The notes beneath the pieces are model-generated. The model did no database searches and was not told the DNA's origin. It worked only from the letters and a program-made list of their open reading frames with translations. DNA of 64,000 nt. It comes from Pseudomonas alcaliphila JAB1. Lineage in GTDB: Bacteria; Pseudomonadota; Gammaproteobacteria; Pseudomonadales; Pseudomonadaceae. Position 1 is the first letter of the stretch, and every line of letters begins with the position of its first letter. Below are positions 8,361 through 16,800 of this stretch, piece after piece. A program made the position numbers and the translations under genes. The stretch is taken from positions 2,542,001-2,606,000 of the forward strand of contig NZ_CP016162.1 in assembly GCF_001941865.1 (NCBI RefSeq). The letters are read 5' to 3'.

Positions 8361-9251
8361 TTAGCCGCGATGGGCGATTAGTTGCTCATAGGTTTGCTTG
8401 AAAACGGCCAGCTCGGCCTCGCTCGGCGGCAGCAGCGGGCGGCGGGTCGGGCCCACCGGCAGGCCGGCCAGCTCGCAGCCGGCCTTGATGTACTGGCAGA
8501 ACTTGCCGCCGCCTTCGAGCAGGTTGAGCATCGGCAGCAGGCGCTGGGCCAGTTGACGGCCCTTGATCATGTCCTGCTCGACCACGCAGGCCTGGAACAG
8601 GGCGACGTGCTCGGGGGCGAGGAAGTTGGAGGCGCCGCACACCCAGCTGCGCGCGCCCCAGGCGAAGAACTCCAGCACCTGGTCGTCCATGCCGCAGCTG
8701 ACCTGCAGTTGGTCGGCGTAGTCCTGGGTCAGGTGGTGCATGCGTTCGATCGAGCCGGTGCTTTCCTTGATCGCCTGGAAGTTGGGCCGGCCCTTGAGCG
8801 CGTCGATGAACTCGAAGCTCATCGGCGTGCCGGTACGCGCCGGGAAGTTGTAGAGCATGATCGGTAGGTTCAGCGCGTCGTCCACGCTCAGGGCATGGGC
8901 GAGCAGTTCGTCCTGGGTCGGCTGGCAGTAGTAGGGCGCAGCGAGCAGGATGCAGTCGAAGCCGGCGGCCTTGGCGTAGCGGCCCAGGTCGAGGCTTTCC
9001 TCGGTGCTGGTGGCGTTGATCCCGGCCATCAACGGGATGCGGCCCTTGGCCTGCTCGGCGACCGCGGCGAATACCTGCTTGCGCTCGGCATTGCTCAGGG
9101 CGTAGTACTCGCCGGTGGTGCCGCCGATGATCAGGCCGTGCACGCCGTGGCCGATCAGCGCATCGACGACCTTGGCCAACACCTCGAAATCGATCGCGCC
9201 GGCGGCGCTGAAGGGTGTTACCACGGGAGTCCAGATACCATCGAAATTCAT
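8361..9251 (-). CDS. DapA/DHDPS-family lyase or deaminase
   Basis: A 296-residue TIM-barrel aldolase of the dihydrodipicolinate synthase superfamily. GTTGEYYALSNAER marks the substrate loop, YNFPARTG carries the tyrosine of the catalytic triad and AIKESTG the Schiff-base lysine. The start at 9251 follows a purine-rich AGGTGG; an upstream ATG at 9269 is less likely. It is the first gene of the minus-strand operon. Known relatives in betaine pathways include the 4-hydroxy-pyrroline-2-carboxylate deaminase of hydroxyproline betaine catabolism, so the gene hints at a cyclic amino-acid substrate. True DapA in lysine synthesis is less likely given the context. Confidence 0.82.
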   Translation of the reverse strand: MNFDGIWTPVVTPFSAAGAIDFEVLAKVVDALIGHGVHGLIIGGTTGEYYALSNAERKQVFAAVAEQAKGRIPLMAGINATSTEESLDLGRYAKAAGFDCILLAAPYYCQPTQDELLAHALSVDDALNLPIMLYNFPARTGTPMSFEFIDALKGRPNFQAIKESTGSIERMHHLTQDYADQLQVSCGMDDQVLEFFAWGARSWVCGASNFLAPEHVALFQACVVEQDMIKGRQLAQRLLPMLNLLEGGGKFCQYIKAGCELAGLPVGPTRRPLLPPSEAELAVFKQTYEQLIAHRG

Positions 9252-9352
9252 AGGGCCACCTAGTTGCAAAGAGTTGAATGTACGGTCTAGTTCGGGAAAA
9301 AGGTTAAGGGCGATCTTCGCCGGGCAACAAGAAACATTTAGGGGCGGTAATT

Positions 9353-9369
9353 AATAATCAAAGGTTATT
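9353..9369. promoter_or_regulatory. possible LysR-type operator upstream of the minus operon
   Basis: AATAATCAAAGGTTATT is an AT-rich dyad (AATAA ... TTATT) with LysR-like spacing, about 100 bases upstream of the first gene of the leftward operon. It lies between the operon start and the regulator's own terminator. Suggestive only. Confidence 0.35.
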
Positions 9370-9426
9370 GATTGGATGAAAAATCAAGAGCGCCCGCATT
9401 TGGACCGCCCGCGCAATAGCGGCCAT

Positions 9427-9455
9427 AAAAAAACCTGCCGTCGGCAGGTTTTTTT
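9427..9455 (-). terminator. Rho-independent terminator, symmetrical
   Basis: A run of A, CCTGCCG, TCGGCAGG and a run of T form a perfect hairpin with A and T tracts on both sides, so it can work in both directions. It follows the LysR gene, which ends at 9531 on the minus strand, and insulates it from the leftward operon. Confidence 0.9.
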
Positions 9456-9530
9456 AAGAGCGCAGCAAGTAATTGTCATGGCTTTAGCCATGCATAACTA
9501 AAAGTGCAGGCAAACAATAACGCTGATTAA

Positions 9531-10481
9531 TCAGAGCTGTTGCATCAGCCAGTCGCGCAGGCGGCAGCAGGCCTCGTCATCTTCCTTGTCTTCATTGAAA
9601 GTCAGGTAGTGCAGGCTCTCGCGATGCACGACCTCTTCGCTGACCGGGCGCACCAGCAGCCCCTGCTCGACCAGGTGGCCGACCAGATGGTGCCAGCCCA
9701 GCGCCACGCCCTGATGGCTGAGCACCATCTGGATCAGCATGTTGTAGTCGTTGGCGTTGAAAAAGTGCGGGCTGTCGTGGGCGCGGGTTTCGATATCGAT
9801 ATCGTTGAACGCCAACCACACGCCCCAGTCGACGTGCTCGGCGACCTGCGAGCGGCCATAGGGGCTGAGGTTGAGCAGCACGCTGTCACGCAGGCCCTCG
9901 AGGCTGCGCAGTTCCGGGTGCTGCTCCAGATACTGCGGCGTACAGACCGGGTAGATGACGTCATGGAACAGTGCCGTGCTGCGGTAGCCCTCATGCACCT
10001 TGGCCATCTTGGTGATGAAGATGTCCGGGCGCACGCCGGGTTCCATCGACAGGAAGTTCTGCGTGGTGATCAGGTTGAGGTCGATGTCGGGGTTGGCGCC
10101 GAAGAAGCTCGGCAGGCGATGGGCCAGCCACAGCCCGGAAAACGCCGGCGAGCAGCACAGGGTCAGCACCCGCTTGCCGGCGTTGTGGCTGCGGATGCGC
10201 TCGGCGGCCTGGGCGATGTTGACGAAGGATAACTGCACCGCATCGTAGAAGATCGAGCCGGCGGTGGTCAGCTCCACGGCGCGGCCGGCGCGGGAGAACA
10301 GCTCGGCGCCGAGATAGCCCTCCAGCTCGCGGATCTGCCGGCTGATGGCCGCCTGGGTGACGCACAGGGCTTCGGCGGCACGGGTGAAGTTCTGGTACTT
10401 GGCCGCGGCGATAAAGGCTTTGACCGCGCGCAGCGACGGCATCTTGATCAGCGTCTGATCGGGTTCGGTATGTAGGACCAT
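9531..10481 (-). CDS. LysR-family transcriptional regulator (GcvA/AmpR-like)
   Basis: A 316-residue LysR protein. The N-terminal winged helix-turn-helix is clear (MPSLRAVKAFIAAAKYQNFT then AAEALCVTQAAISRQIRELE, residues 14-53). The effector domain is full length. It sits between the leftward operon and the divergently read Rieske oxygenase, the usual place for a LysR gene that controls both, with candidate dyads on each side. The effector is probably the substrate or an intermediate of the quaternary amine pathway. A start at the internal Met-14 is possible. Confidence 0.9.
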   Translation of the reverse strand: MVLHTEPDQTLIKMPSLRAVKAFIAAAKYQNFTRAAEALCVTQAAISRQIRELEGYLGAELFSRAGRAVELTTAGSIFYDAVQLSFVNIAQAAERIRSHNAGKRVLTLCCSPAFSGLWLAHRLPSFFGANPDIDLNLITTQNFLSMEPGVRPDIFITKMAKVHEGYRSTALFHDVIYPVCTPQYLEQHPELRSLEGLRDSVLLNLSPYGRSQVAEHVDWGVWLAFNDIDIETRAHDSPHFFNANDYNMLIQMVLSHQGVALGWHHLVGHLVEQGLLVRPVSEEVVHRESLHYLTFNEDKEDDEACCRLRDWLMQQL

Positions 10482-10490
10482 AACAACAGG

Positions 10491-10508
10491 TATTCAATTT
10501 CCTGAATA
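10491..10508. promoter_or_regulatory. perfect dyad in the LysR-Rieske divergent promoter
   Basis: TATTCAATTTCCTGAATA is a perfect six-base inverted repeat with a six-base spacer. It contains the T-N11-A form typical of LysR binding sites and lies ten bases upstream of the lysR start, as expected for autoregulation and divergent control. Confidence 0.6.
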
Positions 10509-10700
10509 AAAAGTCGGTTCTGCCGGCTATGGCCGCGTTCTAGACTTCTTCTTATTGGCGATAGCATTAAGCCGCTGATGCTGGCTTTTTGGAGGGTAGC
10601 CGAAAGAGCTACCGAGCAATAGCCCCGGTCAACCGGGGGTGTGCCTTTGCGGGCTTGCTGACAACGACTTTCAACAACATTGACCGGGATTGGTGTGGAT

Positions 10701-11924
10701 ATGACAGCAGACAACAAAGCAGCGGTGGCAAAGCTCATTCAGCAGCGCAAACCGCGCCATGCGCTGCCGAGCGCGCTGTACAGCGATGTCGAGGTATACC
10801 GTCAGGACCTCGAACAGCTCTGGCACAAGGAGTGGATCTTCGCCGGGCACAGCTTCGAGCTGGAGAAACCGGGGCAGTACATCACCCTGCAGATCGGCGA
10901 CTATCCGGTGGTGGTGGTGCGTGGCGCCGATGGCCAGATTCGCGCTCTGCACAACGCCTGCCGCCATCGCGGTTCCAAGGTCTGCAGCGAGCACAGCGGC
11001 AAAGTCGCCAAGCTGGTCTGCCCCTACCACAAGTGGACCTTCGAGCTCGATGGCCGGCTGATCTACGCCGGCAACATGGGCGAGGACTTCGACAAGTCGC
11101 AGTACGGTCTCAAGCCGGCCCACTGCCAGGTGGTCGACAGCTACATCTATGTCTGCGTGGCCGAGCAGGCGCCGGACTTCGAGAAGTTCCGCGCCGCGGT
11201 GTCGCCCTTTATCGCCCCGCACAACCTCGACGACTGCAAGGTGGCCTTCGAGTCCAACCTGGTGGAGAAGGGCAACTGGAAGCTGGTATTCGAGAACAAC
11301 CGCGAGTGCTACCACTGCGACGGCACCCACCCGGAGCTGCTCAACTCCTACGTCGAGAACCTCTCGGTGGCCGGTGTCGGCGGCGAGGAGGACCCGGAGT
11401 TGGTCGCCCACTGGGATCGCTGCGAGGCCGCCGGCCTGGCCAGCCGCCTGGTTATGGACGAGGACGGGCAGTTCCGCATGACCCGCATCCCGCTGTCGGC
11501 CGGCGCGCTCAGCTACACCATGAACGGCAAGCCGGCGGTGGCGCGGCGCCTGGACAAGAGCGGCGTAGAGAACATCGGCGCGCTGCTCTACTTCAACTAC
11601 CCCTCGACCTGGAACCACTTCCTCGGCGACCACGCGCTGAGTTTCCGCGTATTGCCGCAGGGGCCGAACGAGACCCTAGTGACCACCAAGTGGCTGGTGC
11701 CCAAGGATGCCCAGGAGGGTATCGACTACGACCTGGAGACCCTGACCCGCGTGTGGTTGGCCACCAACGATCAGGACCGTCGGCTGGTCGAGGGCACTCA
11801 GGCCGGGGTCAATTCGCCGGCCTACCAGCCGGGGCCCTATTCGGCCATCGCCGAGAACGGCGTCTGCCAGTTCGACGATTGGTACTGCGCGAGCATGGCA
11901 CGCAAGCTCGCCGAGGCGCAGTGA
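10701..11924 (+). CDS. GbcA-like Rieske non-heme iron oxygenase (betaine demethylase alpha subunit)
   Basis: A 407-residue ring-hydroxylating-type oxygenase that would demethylate a quaternary ammonium compound, releasing formaldehyde. The Rieske 2Fe-2S motif is present (NACRHRGSKV, then CPYHKW), and the mononuclear iron site lies in FENNRECYHCDGTHPELL, with an acidic residue bridging the clusters as in GbcA. It is read away from the LysR gene. The reductase partner is probably the GbcB-like protein at 4310-5413, unusually placed at the far end of the opposite operon. Glycine betaine, proline betaine and hydroxyproline betaine are candidate substrates; the surrounding genes argue for something other than plain glycine betaine. 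ATG at 10680 is an alternative start. Confidence 0.88.
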   Translation: MTADNKAAVAKLIQQRKPRHALPSALYSDVEVYRQDLEQLWHKEWIFAGHSFELEKPGQYITLQIGDYPVVVVRGADGQIRALHNACRHRGSKVCSEHSGKVAKLVCPYHKWTFELDGRLIYAGNMGEDFDKSQYGLKPAHCQVVDSYIYVCVAEQAPDFEKFRAAVSPFIAPHNLDDCKVAFESNLVEKGNWKLVFENNRECYHCDGTHPELLNSYVENLSVAGVGGEEDPELVAHWDRCEAAGLASRLVMDEDGQFRMTRIPLSAGALSYTMNGKPAVARRLDKSGVENIGALLYFNYPSTWNHFLGDHALSFRVLPQGPNETLVTTKWLVPKDAQEGIDYDLETLTRVWLATNDQDRRLVEGTQAGVNSPAYQPGPYSAIAENGVCQFDDWYCASMARKLAEAQ

Positions 11925-12016
11925 CCACACCTGTTCAAAGCCCCGCGAGCTGAAGCAACGCCTGTTGCCGACGCCAGGGTGGCGATGCACCGCAGGTTTC
12001 AAAGGACAACTCCTTC

Positions 12017-12049
12017 CCGCATGTCCGTCATTGGGCATGCGGTTTTTTT
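12017..12049 (+). terminator. Rho-independent terminator after the Rieske gene
   Basis: CCGCATGTCC, a six-base loop and GGGCATGCGG form a ten-base-pair stem (one wobble or mismatch) followed by seven T. It separates the oxygenase from the downstream exporter gene. Confidence 0.85.
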
Positions 12050-12073
12050 GCGTTCCGAGGTCAGGTATTTGCC

Positions 12074-13093
12074 ATGCACAGTGCATCGAACGACAGCTAC
12101 GCCCGGGGCTTTTTGCTGGTACTGCTGGCAGCCTTCTGTTACGGCCTGCAACCGCTGTTCGCCCAGTACGCCTATGCCGGTGGCGCCAACCCGGTGGGGC
12201 TGCTGCTGGTGCGCTTTCTGATCGCCGCTTCGATTCTGCTGCTGTTTCTGCGCCTGCGCGGAATCGCTCTGCCCAACTGGAAGCTGGCCGGGCAGAACTT
12301 TCTCTTGGGCGTTGGCTATGGCCTGTCTGCGCTGGGCTACTACAGCGCCAGCCACAGCACCTCGGTGAGCCTGGCTGTAATCCTGACCTTCAGCTTCCCG
12401 GCTTTCGTCACCCTCTTGTCGATCCTCTATCTGGGTGAGCGCGCCAGACCGATGAAGCTGCTCAGCCTGGCGCTGGCGTTCGCTGGTGTGCTGCTGGCAA
12501 CCGGCCTGAGTTTTCATGGCAAGGTCAGCGGCGTGCTCTGGGCGCTATTCTCGGCACTGGCCTACGGCACGGCGATAGTCTACGGAACCCATCGCATTCG
12601 TCATGAGCAGCCGCTGGCCTCGGCAACCGTCGTCCTGCTCGGCTGCGCCGCGACCTTCGCGGTAGCGGCGCTCTACTCGGGAGCGGCGCTGCCCTCCGGC
12701 GGTTCTGCCTGGTGGGCGACCCTGGGACTGGCGCTTTTCGCCACCATTCTACCTGTCTCGGCTTTTCTCGCCGGCTCGCCGCATATCGGTTCCTCCTCGG
12801 CGGCGATCCTCTCGAACCTGGAGCCAGTGGTGGCGGTGACCATCGCTGTACTGGTGATCGGCGAGCCCATGAGTAGCGGCATATTGGGCGGCGGTCTGCT
12901 GGTGCTGGTCGCCGCGGTCATCCTGGCGAGTCAGGGGCGGCGCGATGCGACCGCGCCCGTGGCTCTGCTCTGGCGCGTGAGTCGAACGACACCATCTAGT
13001 TTCCGCGGATACGGAGAAGGGCGCGCCAGTCGGTGCGCCCTTCTTTTTTGGCGAGCCTTTTCTGGAAGCAGGTGCGCACGGCGTACGAGGTGA
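12074..13093 (+). CDS. EamA/DMT-family inner-membrane transporter
   Basis: A ten-helix drug/metabolite transporter made of two EamA repeats: hydrophobic segments run from FLLVLLAAFCYGLQPLFA near residue 14 to LLVLVAAVILASQG near 293. The family exports amino acids or metabolites. Position inside the catabolic cluster suggests efflux of a pathway metabolite. The frame continues about 45 residues past the usual end (after QGRRDA) and passes through a clear terminator hairpin, so the natural stop has probably been lost by a small indel, or the C-terminus is genuinely extended. Confidence 0.8.
   Translation: MHSASNDSYARGFLLVLLAAFCYGLQPLFAQYAYAGGANPVGLLLVRFLIAASILLLFLRLRGIALPNWKLAGQNFLLGVGYGLSALGYYSASHSTSVSLAVILTFSFPAFVTLLSILYLGERARPMKLLSLALAFAGVLLATGLSFHGKVSGVLWALFSALAYGTAIVYGTHRIRHEQPLASATVVLLGCAATFAVAALYSGAALPSGGSAWWATLGLALFATILPVSAFLAGSPHIGSSSAAILSNLEPVVAVTIAVLVIGEPMSSGILGGGLLVLVAAVILASQGRRDATAPVALLWRVSRTTPSSFRGYGEGRASRCALLFWRAFSGSRCARRTR
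13015..13049 (+). terminator. Rho-independent terminator inside the extended EamA frame
   Basis: AGAAGGGCGC, a short loop and GTGCGCCCTTCT followed by TTTTT form a strong hairpin with U tract. Its place within the last 30 codons of the exporter frame argues that the original coding sequence ended upstream of it. Confidence 0.85.
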
Positions 13094-13372
13094 ATTTCCC
13101 AGATGGTCGTGTCGGGCGCGTCCGTGTCAGCGCCTCAACCAATAACATCAAGTTATGGTTTGAGCCGAGCAAATGTCGTTGGACGCTATAAGCGGCAATC
13201 TCTACTTTAAACCCACAAGAAGGCGGTACTTATAACCTGTGTGCCGTGTGAGGTTGTTTATTTCAGTGCCTGCCGTTCATTGAATAGTCCAGTTTCAAAA
13301 GGCGTGGTCGCCCCAGTTACAACATGAGACCGACCGATTGCCGATTGATTACAGATATAAGAAGAGGACGTT

Positions 13373-14548
13373 ATGACCCAAGCCGACGAGATACTCTCGG
13401 TCAAGAATGTATTCAAGGTATTCGGCGCGCAGCCGGACGTGGCCATGAATATGTTGCGCAATGGTGAGTGCAAGGACGAAATTTTCCGCAAGACCGGCCA
13501 GGTGGTGGGCGTGTTCGACGCCAGCTTTTCGGTCAAGCGCGGTGAAATCTTCGTCATCATGGGCCTGTCAGGCTCGGGCAAGTCGACCATGGTGCGCTTG
13601 TTCAACCGCCTGATCGAACCCACCGCCGGCAGCATCCACCTCAATGGCCGCGAAATTACCGGGCTGTCCGACAAGGACTTACTCGAAGTGCGGCGCAAGG
13701 AAATGGGCATGGTGTTCCAGTCCTTCGCCTTGATGCCGCACATGAGCGTGCTGGAAAACGCCGCGTTCGGCCTGGAGATTTCCGGTGTGCGCGAGCAGGA
13801 ACGCAAGACCCGCGCCGTCGAGGCGCTGCGCCAGGTCGGTCTGGCCGGGCACGAGAACAGCTACCCGCACCAGCTGTCCGGCGGCATGCAGCAGCGCGTC
13901 GGCCTGGCCCGGGCGCTGACCAACGACCCGAGCATCCTGCTGATGGACGAGGCGTTCTCCGCCCTGGATCCCCTGATCCGCAGCGAGATGCAGGGCGAGC
14001 TGATTCGCCTGCAGGCCGAGCAGCAGCGCACCATCATCTTCATTTCCCACGACATCGAGGAAGCGATCCGCATCGGTCATCGCATCGCCATCATGGAAGG
14101 CGGTCGGGTGGTGCAGATCGGCACGCCGCAGGAGCTGCTGTGTAACCCCGCCAACGAATACGTGGAGAACTTTTTCCACGGCTTCGACAGCTCGCGTGTG
14201 CTCAACGCCGGCGATGTGGCGCAGGTCGACCCGGCTGCGGTGTGCCGGGTCAACGGGCAGGCGCCGGGCTTTCGCGCGGACGTGTCCTTCGGCTACCTGA
14301 TCGGCGAGGGCGACCGGTTGCTCGGCGTGGTCGAGCCCGATGCGCTGAGCCGCGATAGCGCCGGGTTGCAACGTCTGGAGCAGTTGCGCCTGGATCGCCA
14401 CCGGCCGATCTACATCGATACGCCGTTGCACGACGTGCTCGACCTGGTGGCCTCGGTGCCGTATCCGGTGCCGGTGCTGGATCATAGCGGTGCCTTCAAG
14501 GGCACCATTTCCAAGAATCTGCTGCTGCAGACCCTGAGTCGCCACTGA
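13373..14548 (+). CDS. ProV-like ATPase of a quaternary amine ABC importer
   Basis: A 391-residue ATPase: Walker [11 protein letters not shown]-loop FQSFALMPH, signature [15 protein letters not shown], Walker [13 protein letters not shown] and switch His in FISHD. An N-terminal extension of about 60 residues and a C-terminal CBS-like regulatory part (from about 280) are typical of ProV and of choline/betaine importers. RBS AGAGGA precedes the ATG. It starts a three-gene ABC operon and would energise uptake of the pathway substrate. Confidence 0.93.
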   Translation: MTQADEILSVKNVFKVFGAQPDVAMNMLRNGECKDEIFRKTGQVVGVFDASFSVKRGEIFVIMGLSGSGKSTMVRLFNRLIEPTAGSIHLNGREITGLSDKDLLEVRRKEMGMVFQSFALMPHMSVLENAAFGLEISGVREQERKTRAVEALRQVGLAGHENSYPHQLSGGMQQRVGLARALTNDPSILLMDEAFSALDPLIRSEMQGELIRLQAEQQRTIIFISHDIEEAIRIGHRIAIMEGGRVVQIGTPQELLCNPANEYVENFFHGFDSSRVLNAGDVAQVDPAAVCRVNGQAPGFRADVSFGYLIGEGDRLLGVVEPDALSRDSAGLQRLEQLRLDRHRPIYIDTPLHDVLDLVASVPYPVPVLDHSGAFKGTISKNLLLQTLSRH

Positions 14549-14595
14549 GTGGTCGAGCGCAATCCTCCAGCAGAATCGAAGAGCAGGTAACCCCC

Positions 14596-15546
14596 ATGTC
14601 CGAGTTCAGTTTCCTCGACCCCTTCCAGACCCTGACCATTCCCCTCGGGGAGTGGGTGGAAAACACCCTGAATTACCTGGTGTACAACTTCCGTGAATTC
14701 TTCCGCGCCGTGCGCTGGCCGATCGACCAGGTGCTCAACGGCTTCGAGTTCGTCTTGCAAAGCATCCCGCCCTCCATCGGCATTCTGCTGTCCTCGCTGC
14801 TCGGCTGGCAGCTGGCCGGGGCGCGCATGGGCTGGCTGTGTGCCGTCACCCTGACCCTGCTGGGGCTGATCGGCGTATGGTCCGAGGCCATGACCACCCT
14901 GGCGCTGGTGCTGACCGCAGTGTTCTTCTGTGCGCTGATCGGCGTGCCCTTGGGCATTCTCTCGGCCCGTAACGATCATCTCGAGAGAATCCTGCGGCCG
15001 ATTCTCGATGCCATGCAGACCCTGCCGGCGTTCGTCTACCTGGTGCCGGTGGTGATGCTGTTCGGCATCGGCAACGTGCCCGGCGTGCTGGTCACCATAG
15101 TGTTCGCCGCACCGCCGCTGGTACGCCTGACCAACCTGGGCATCCGCCAGGTGCCGGAAGACAAGATCGAGGCGGCCCGCGCCTTCGGCTGCACCCCGTG
15201 GCAGATGCTCCGCCGCGTGCAGTTGCCGTTGGCGGCGCCGACCATCATGGCCGGCGTCAATCAGACCCTGATGCTGTCGCTGTCGATGGTGGTGATCGCC
15301 TCGATGATCTCGGTCGGCGGCCTCGGCCAGATGGTGTTGCGCGGCATCGGCCGTCTCGACATGGGCCTGGCCACGGTCGGCGGCGTCGGCCTGGTGCTGC
15401 TGGCGATCTTCCTCGACCGCCTGACCCAGGCCATGGGCGAGCGCAGCAATGCCGACCCCAGCCTGCGCTGGTATCACAGCGGTCCCATCGGCCTGCTGCT
15501 GCGTCTGTTCGGCAGTCGCCCGCAGGCGGCCAAGAGCGGCGCCTGA
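14596..15546 (+). CDS. ProW-like permease of a quaternary amine ABC importer
   Basis: A 316-residue permease with a soluble N-terminal tail, then about seven membrane helices, and the EAA cytoplasmic loop [20 protein letters not shown] (residues about 193-212) that docks on the ATPase. This arrangement matches ProW, the glycine betaine/proline permease. It lies 47 bases after the ATPase and 59 before the binding protein, in one apparent operon. Confidence 0.93.
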   Translation: MSEFSFLDPFQTLTIPLGEWVENTLNYLVYNFREFFRAVRWPIDQVLNGFEFVLQSIPPSIGILLSSLLGWQLAGARMGWLCAVTLTLLGLIGVWSEAMTTLALVLTAVFFCALIGVPLGILSARNDHLERILRPILDAMQTLPAFVYLVPVVMLFGIGNVPGVLVTIVFAAPPLVRLTNLGIRQVPEDKIEAARAFGCTPWQMLRRVQLPLAAPTIMAGVNQTLMLSLSMVVIASMISVGGLGQMVLRGIGRLDMGLATVGGVGLVLLAIFLDRLTQAMGERSNADPSLRWYHSGPIGLLLRLFGSRPQAAKSGA

Positions 15547-15605
15547 AGTCTTGCCACACAACCGACATCCTGAAACCTAGAAGAAAATCACAGAGGTAGA
15601 TGACG

Positions 15606-16631
15606 ATGACTTTGCACACGCGTGGATTCGCCCAGAAGCTGCTGCACTGCGCCGCAGTCGCTTCCCTGAGCCTGTTGCCGCTGTATGGCCAGGCCGCCTC
15701 GACCGAGAAGCCGGGGCAGGGGGTATCGGTAACGCCGATCTTCCCGAGCATCGCCGAAGAGCGCTTTCGCGGCGAGGTGGCCATCGCCGGACTGCGCGAG
15801 CTGGGCTACGACGTCAAGGAGCCCAAGGAAACCGAATACCCTACGATGATGGTGGCGCTGTCCTACGGCGATGCGGACTTCACCGTGCACCTGTGGGACA
15901 AGCTGCACGACAACTTCTATCAGAAGGTCGGCGGCGACAGGAGCCTGGTCAAGGCGGGCGACGTGATTCCGGGTGTGCTGCAGGGCTACCTGATAGACAA
16001 GAAGACCGCCGAAGCGCACAACATCAAATACCTCACCGACCTGAAGAAGCCGGAGATCGCCAAGCTGTTCGATACCAACGGCGACGGCAAGGCCGACCTC
16101 ACCGGCTGCAACCCGGGCTGGGGCTGCGAACTGGTGATCGACCACCATATGCAGGCCTACGACCTGGAGAAGAGCGTCAGCCACAACCGCGGCTCCTACT
16201 TTGCCCTGATGGCCGACACCATCTCGCGCTACAAGGATGGCCAGCCGATTCTCTACTTCACCTGGGTGCCGCAGTGGATCGCCGGCGTGCTGGTCGAGGG
16301 CCGCGACGTGGTCTGGCTGGAGGTGCCGCATACCGACCTGCCCGACGGCAAGAACGACGTCAACACCAGCTTCGAAGGCAAGAACCTGGGCTTCGCCGTG
16401 GATGAGGTCAAGGCCGTGCTGAACAAGGACTTCGCCGAGAAGAACCCGGCGGCCCTGAAGTTCCTCTCCCTGGTGCAGATCACCACCGCCGACGAGAGCG
16501 CGCAGAACCTGAAAATGCAGAACGGCGAGAACAAACCGGCGGATATCCAGCGCCATGCCGCCGAGTGGGTCGCCGCCCACCGCGAGCAGTTCGACGCCTG
16601 GCTGGCGGCCTCCCGCGCCGCAGCCAATTGA
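15606..16631 (+). CDS. ProX-like periplasmic quaternary amine binding protein
   Basis: A 341-residue substrate-binding protein with a signal peptide (HTRGFAQKLL then a hydrophobic core, cut near GQA-AS). The mature part has the ProX/OpuAC pattern with several tryptophans (VHLWDKL, YFTWVPQW, VVWLEVP) able to form an aromatic cage around a trimethylammonium group. The ATG at 15606 is preferred over 15600 because AGAGG then lies at a normal distance. The cage supports a betaine-type ligand but does not say which. Confidence 0.9.
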   Translation: MTLHTRGFAQKLLHCAAVASLSLLPLYGQAASTEKPGQGVSVTPIFPSIAEERFRGEVAIAGLRELGYDVKEPKETEYPTMMVALSYGDADFTVHLWDKLHDNFYQKVGGDRSLVKAGDVIPGVLQGYLIDKKTAEAHNIKYLTDLKKPEIAKLFDTNGDGKADLTGCNPGWGCELVIDHHMQAYDLEKSVSHNRGSYFALMADTISRYKDGQPILYFTWVPQWIAGVLVEGRDVVWLEVPHTDLPDGKNDVNTSFEGKNLGFAVDEVKAVLNKDFAEKNPAALKFLSLVQITTADESAQNLKMQNGENKPADIQRHAAEWVAAHREQFDAWLAASRAAAN

Positions 16632-16653
16632 GCCGCTGATCAGTTAACCGTGG

Positions 16654-16738
16654 CGTAGGGTGCGCCGTGCGCACCGAAAAATCGGTGCCAGCGCCATCAG
16701 GTGGTGCGCACGGCCTAGGCGGCCCGGCACACCCTACG
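16654..16738. repeat. GTAGGGTGCGC palindromic intergenic repeat
   Basis: CGTAGGGTGCGCCGTGCGCA at one end and GGTGCGCACGG ... GCACACCCTACG at the other form a long imperfect dyad with a short hairpin (ACCGAAAAATCGGT) inside. Elements of this kind are scattered between genes in several Pseudomonas species and behave like small non-autonomous repeats. It separates the ABC operon from the MmgE/PrpD gene and may act as a transcript end. Confidence 0.75.
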
Positions 16739-16800
16739 AAGTCCCGGCGGCAGATACAAAGCCCATCCAACGATTCGAACCTCGTCTGTGGAGTCTGCGC

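Noticed and set aside
14482..15561. 359-codon minus-strand open frame over the ABC permease
   Set aside because: Antisense shadow: His/Gln/Arg-rich composition and no family pattern, while the plus strand encodes a textbook permease.
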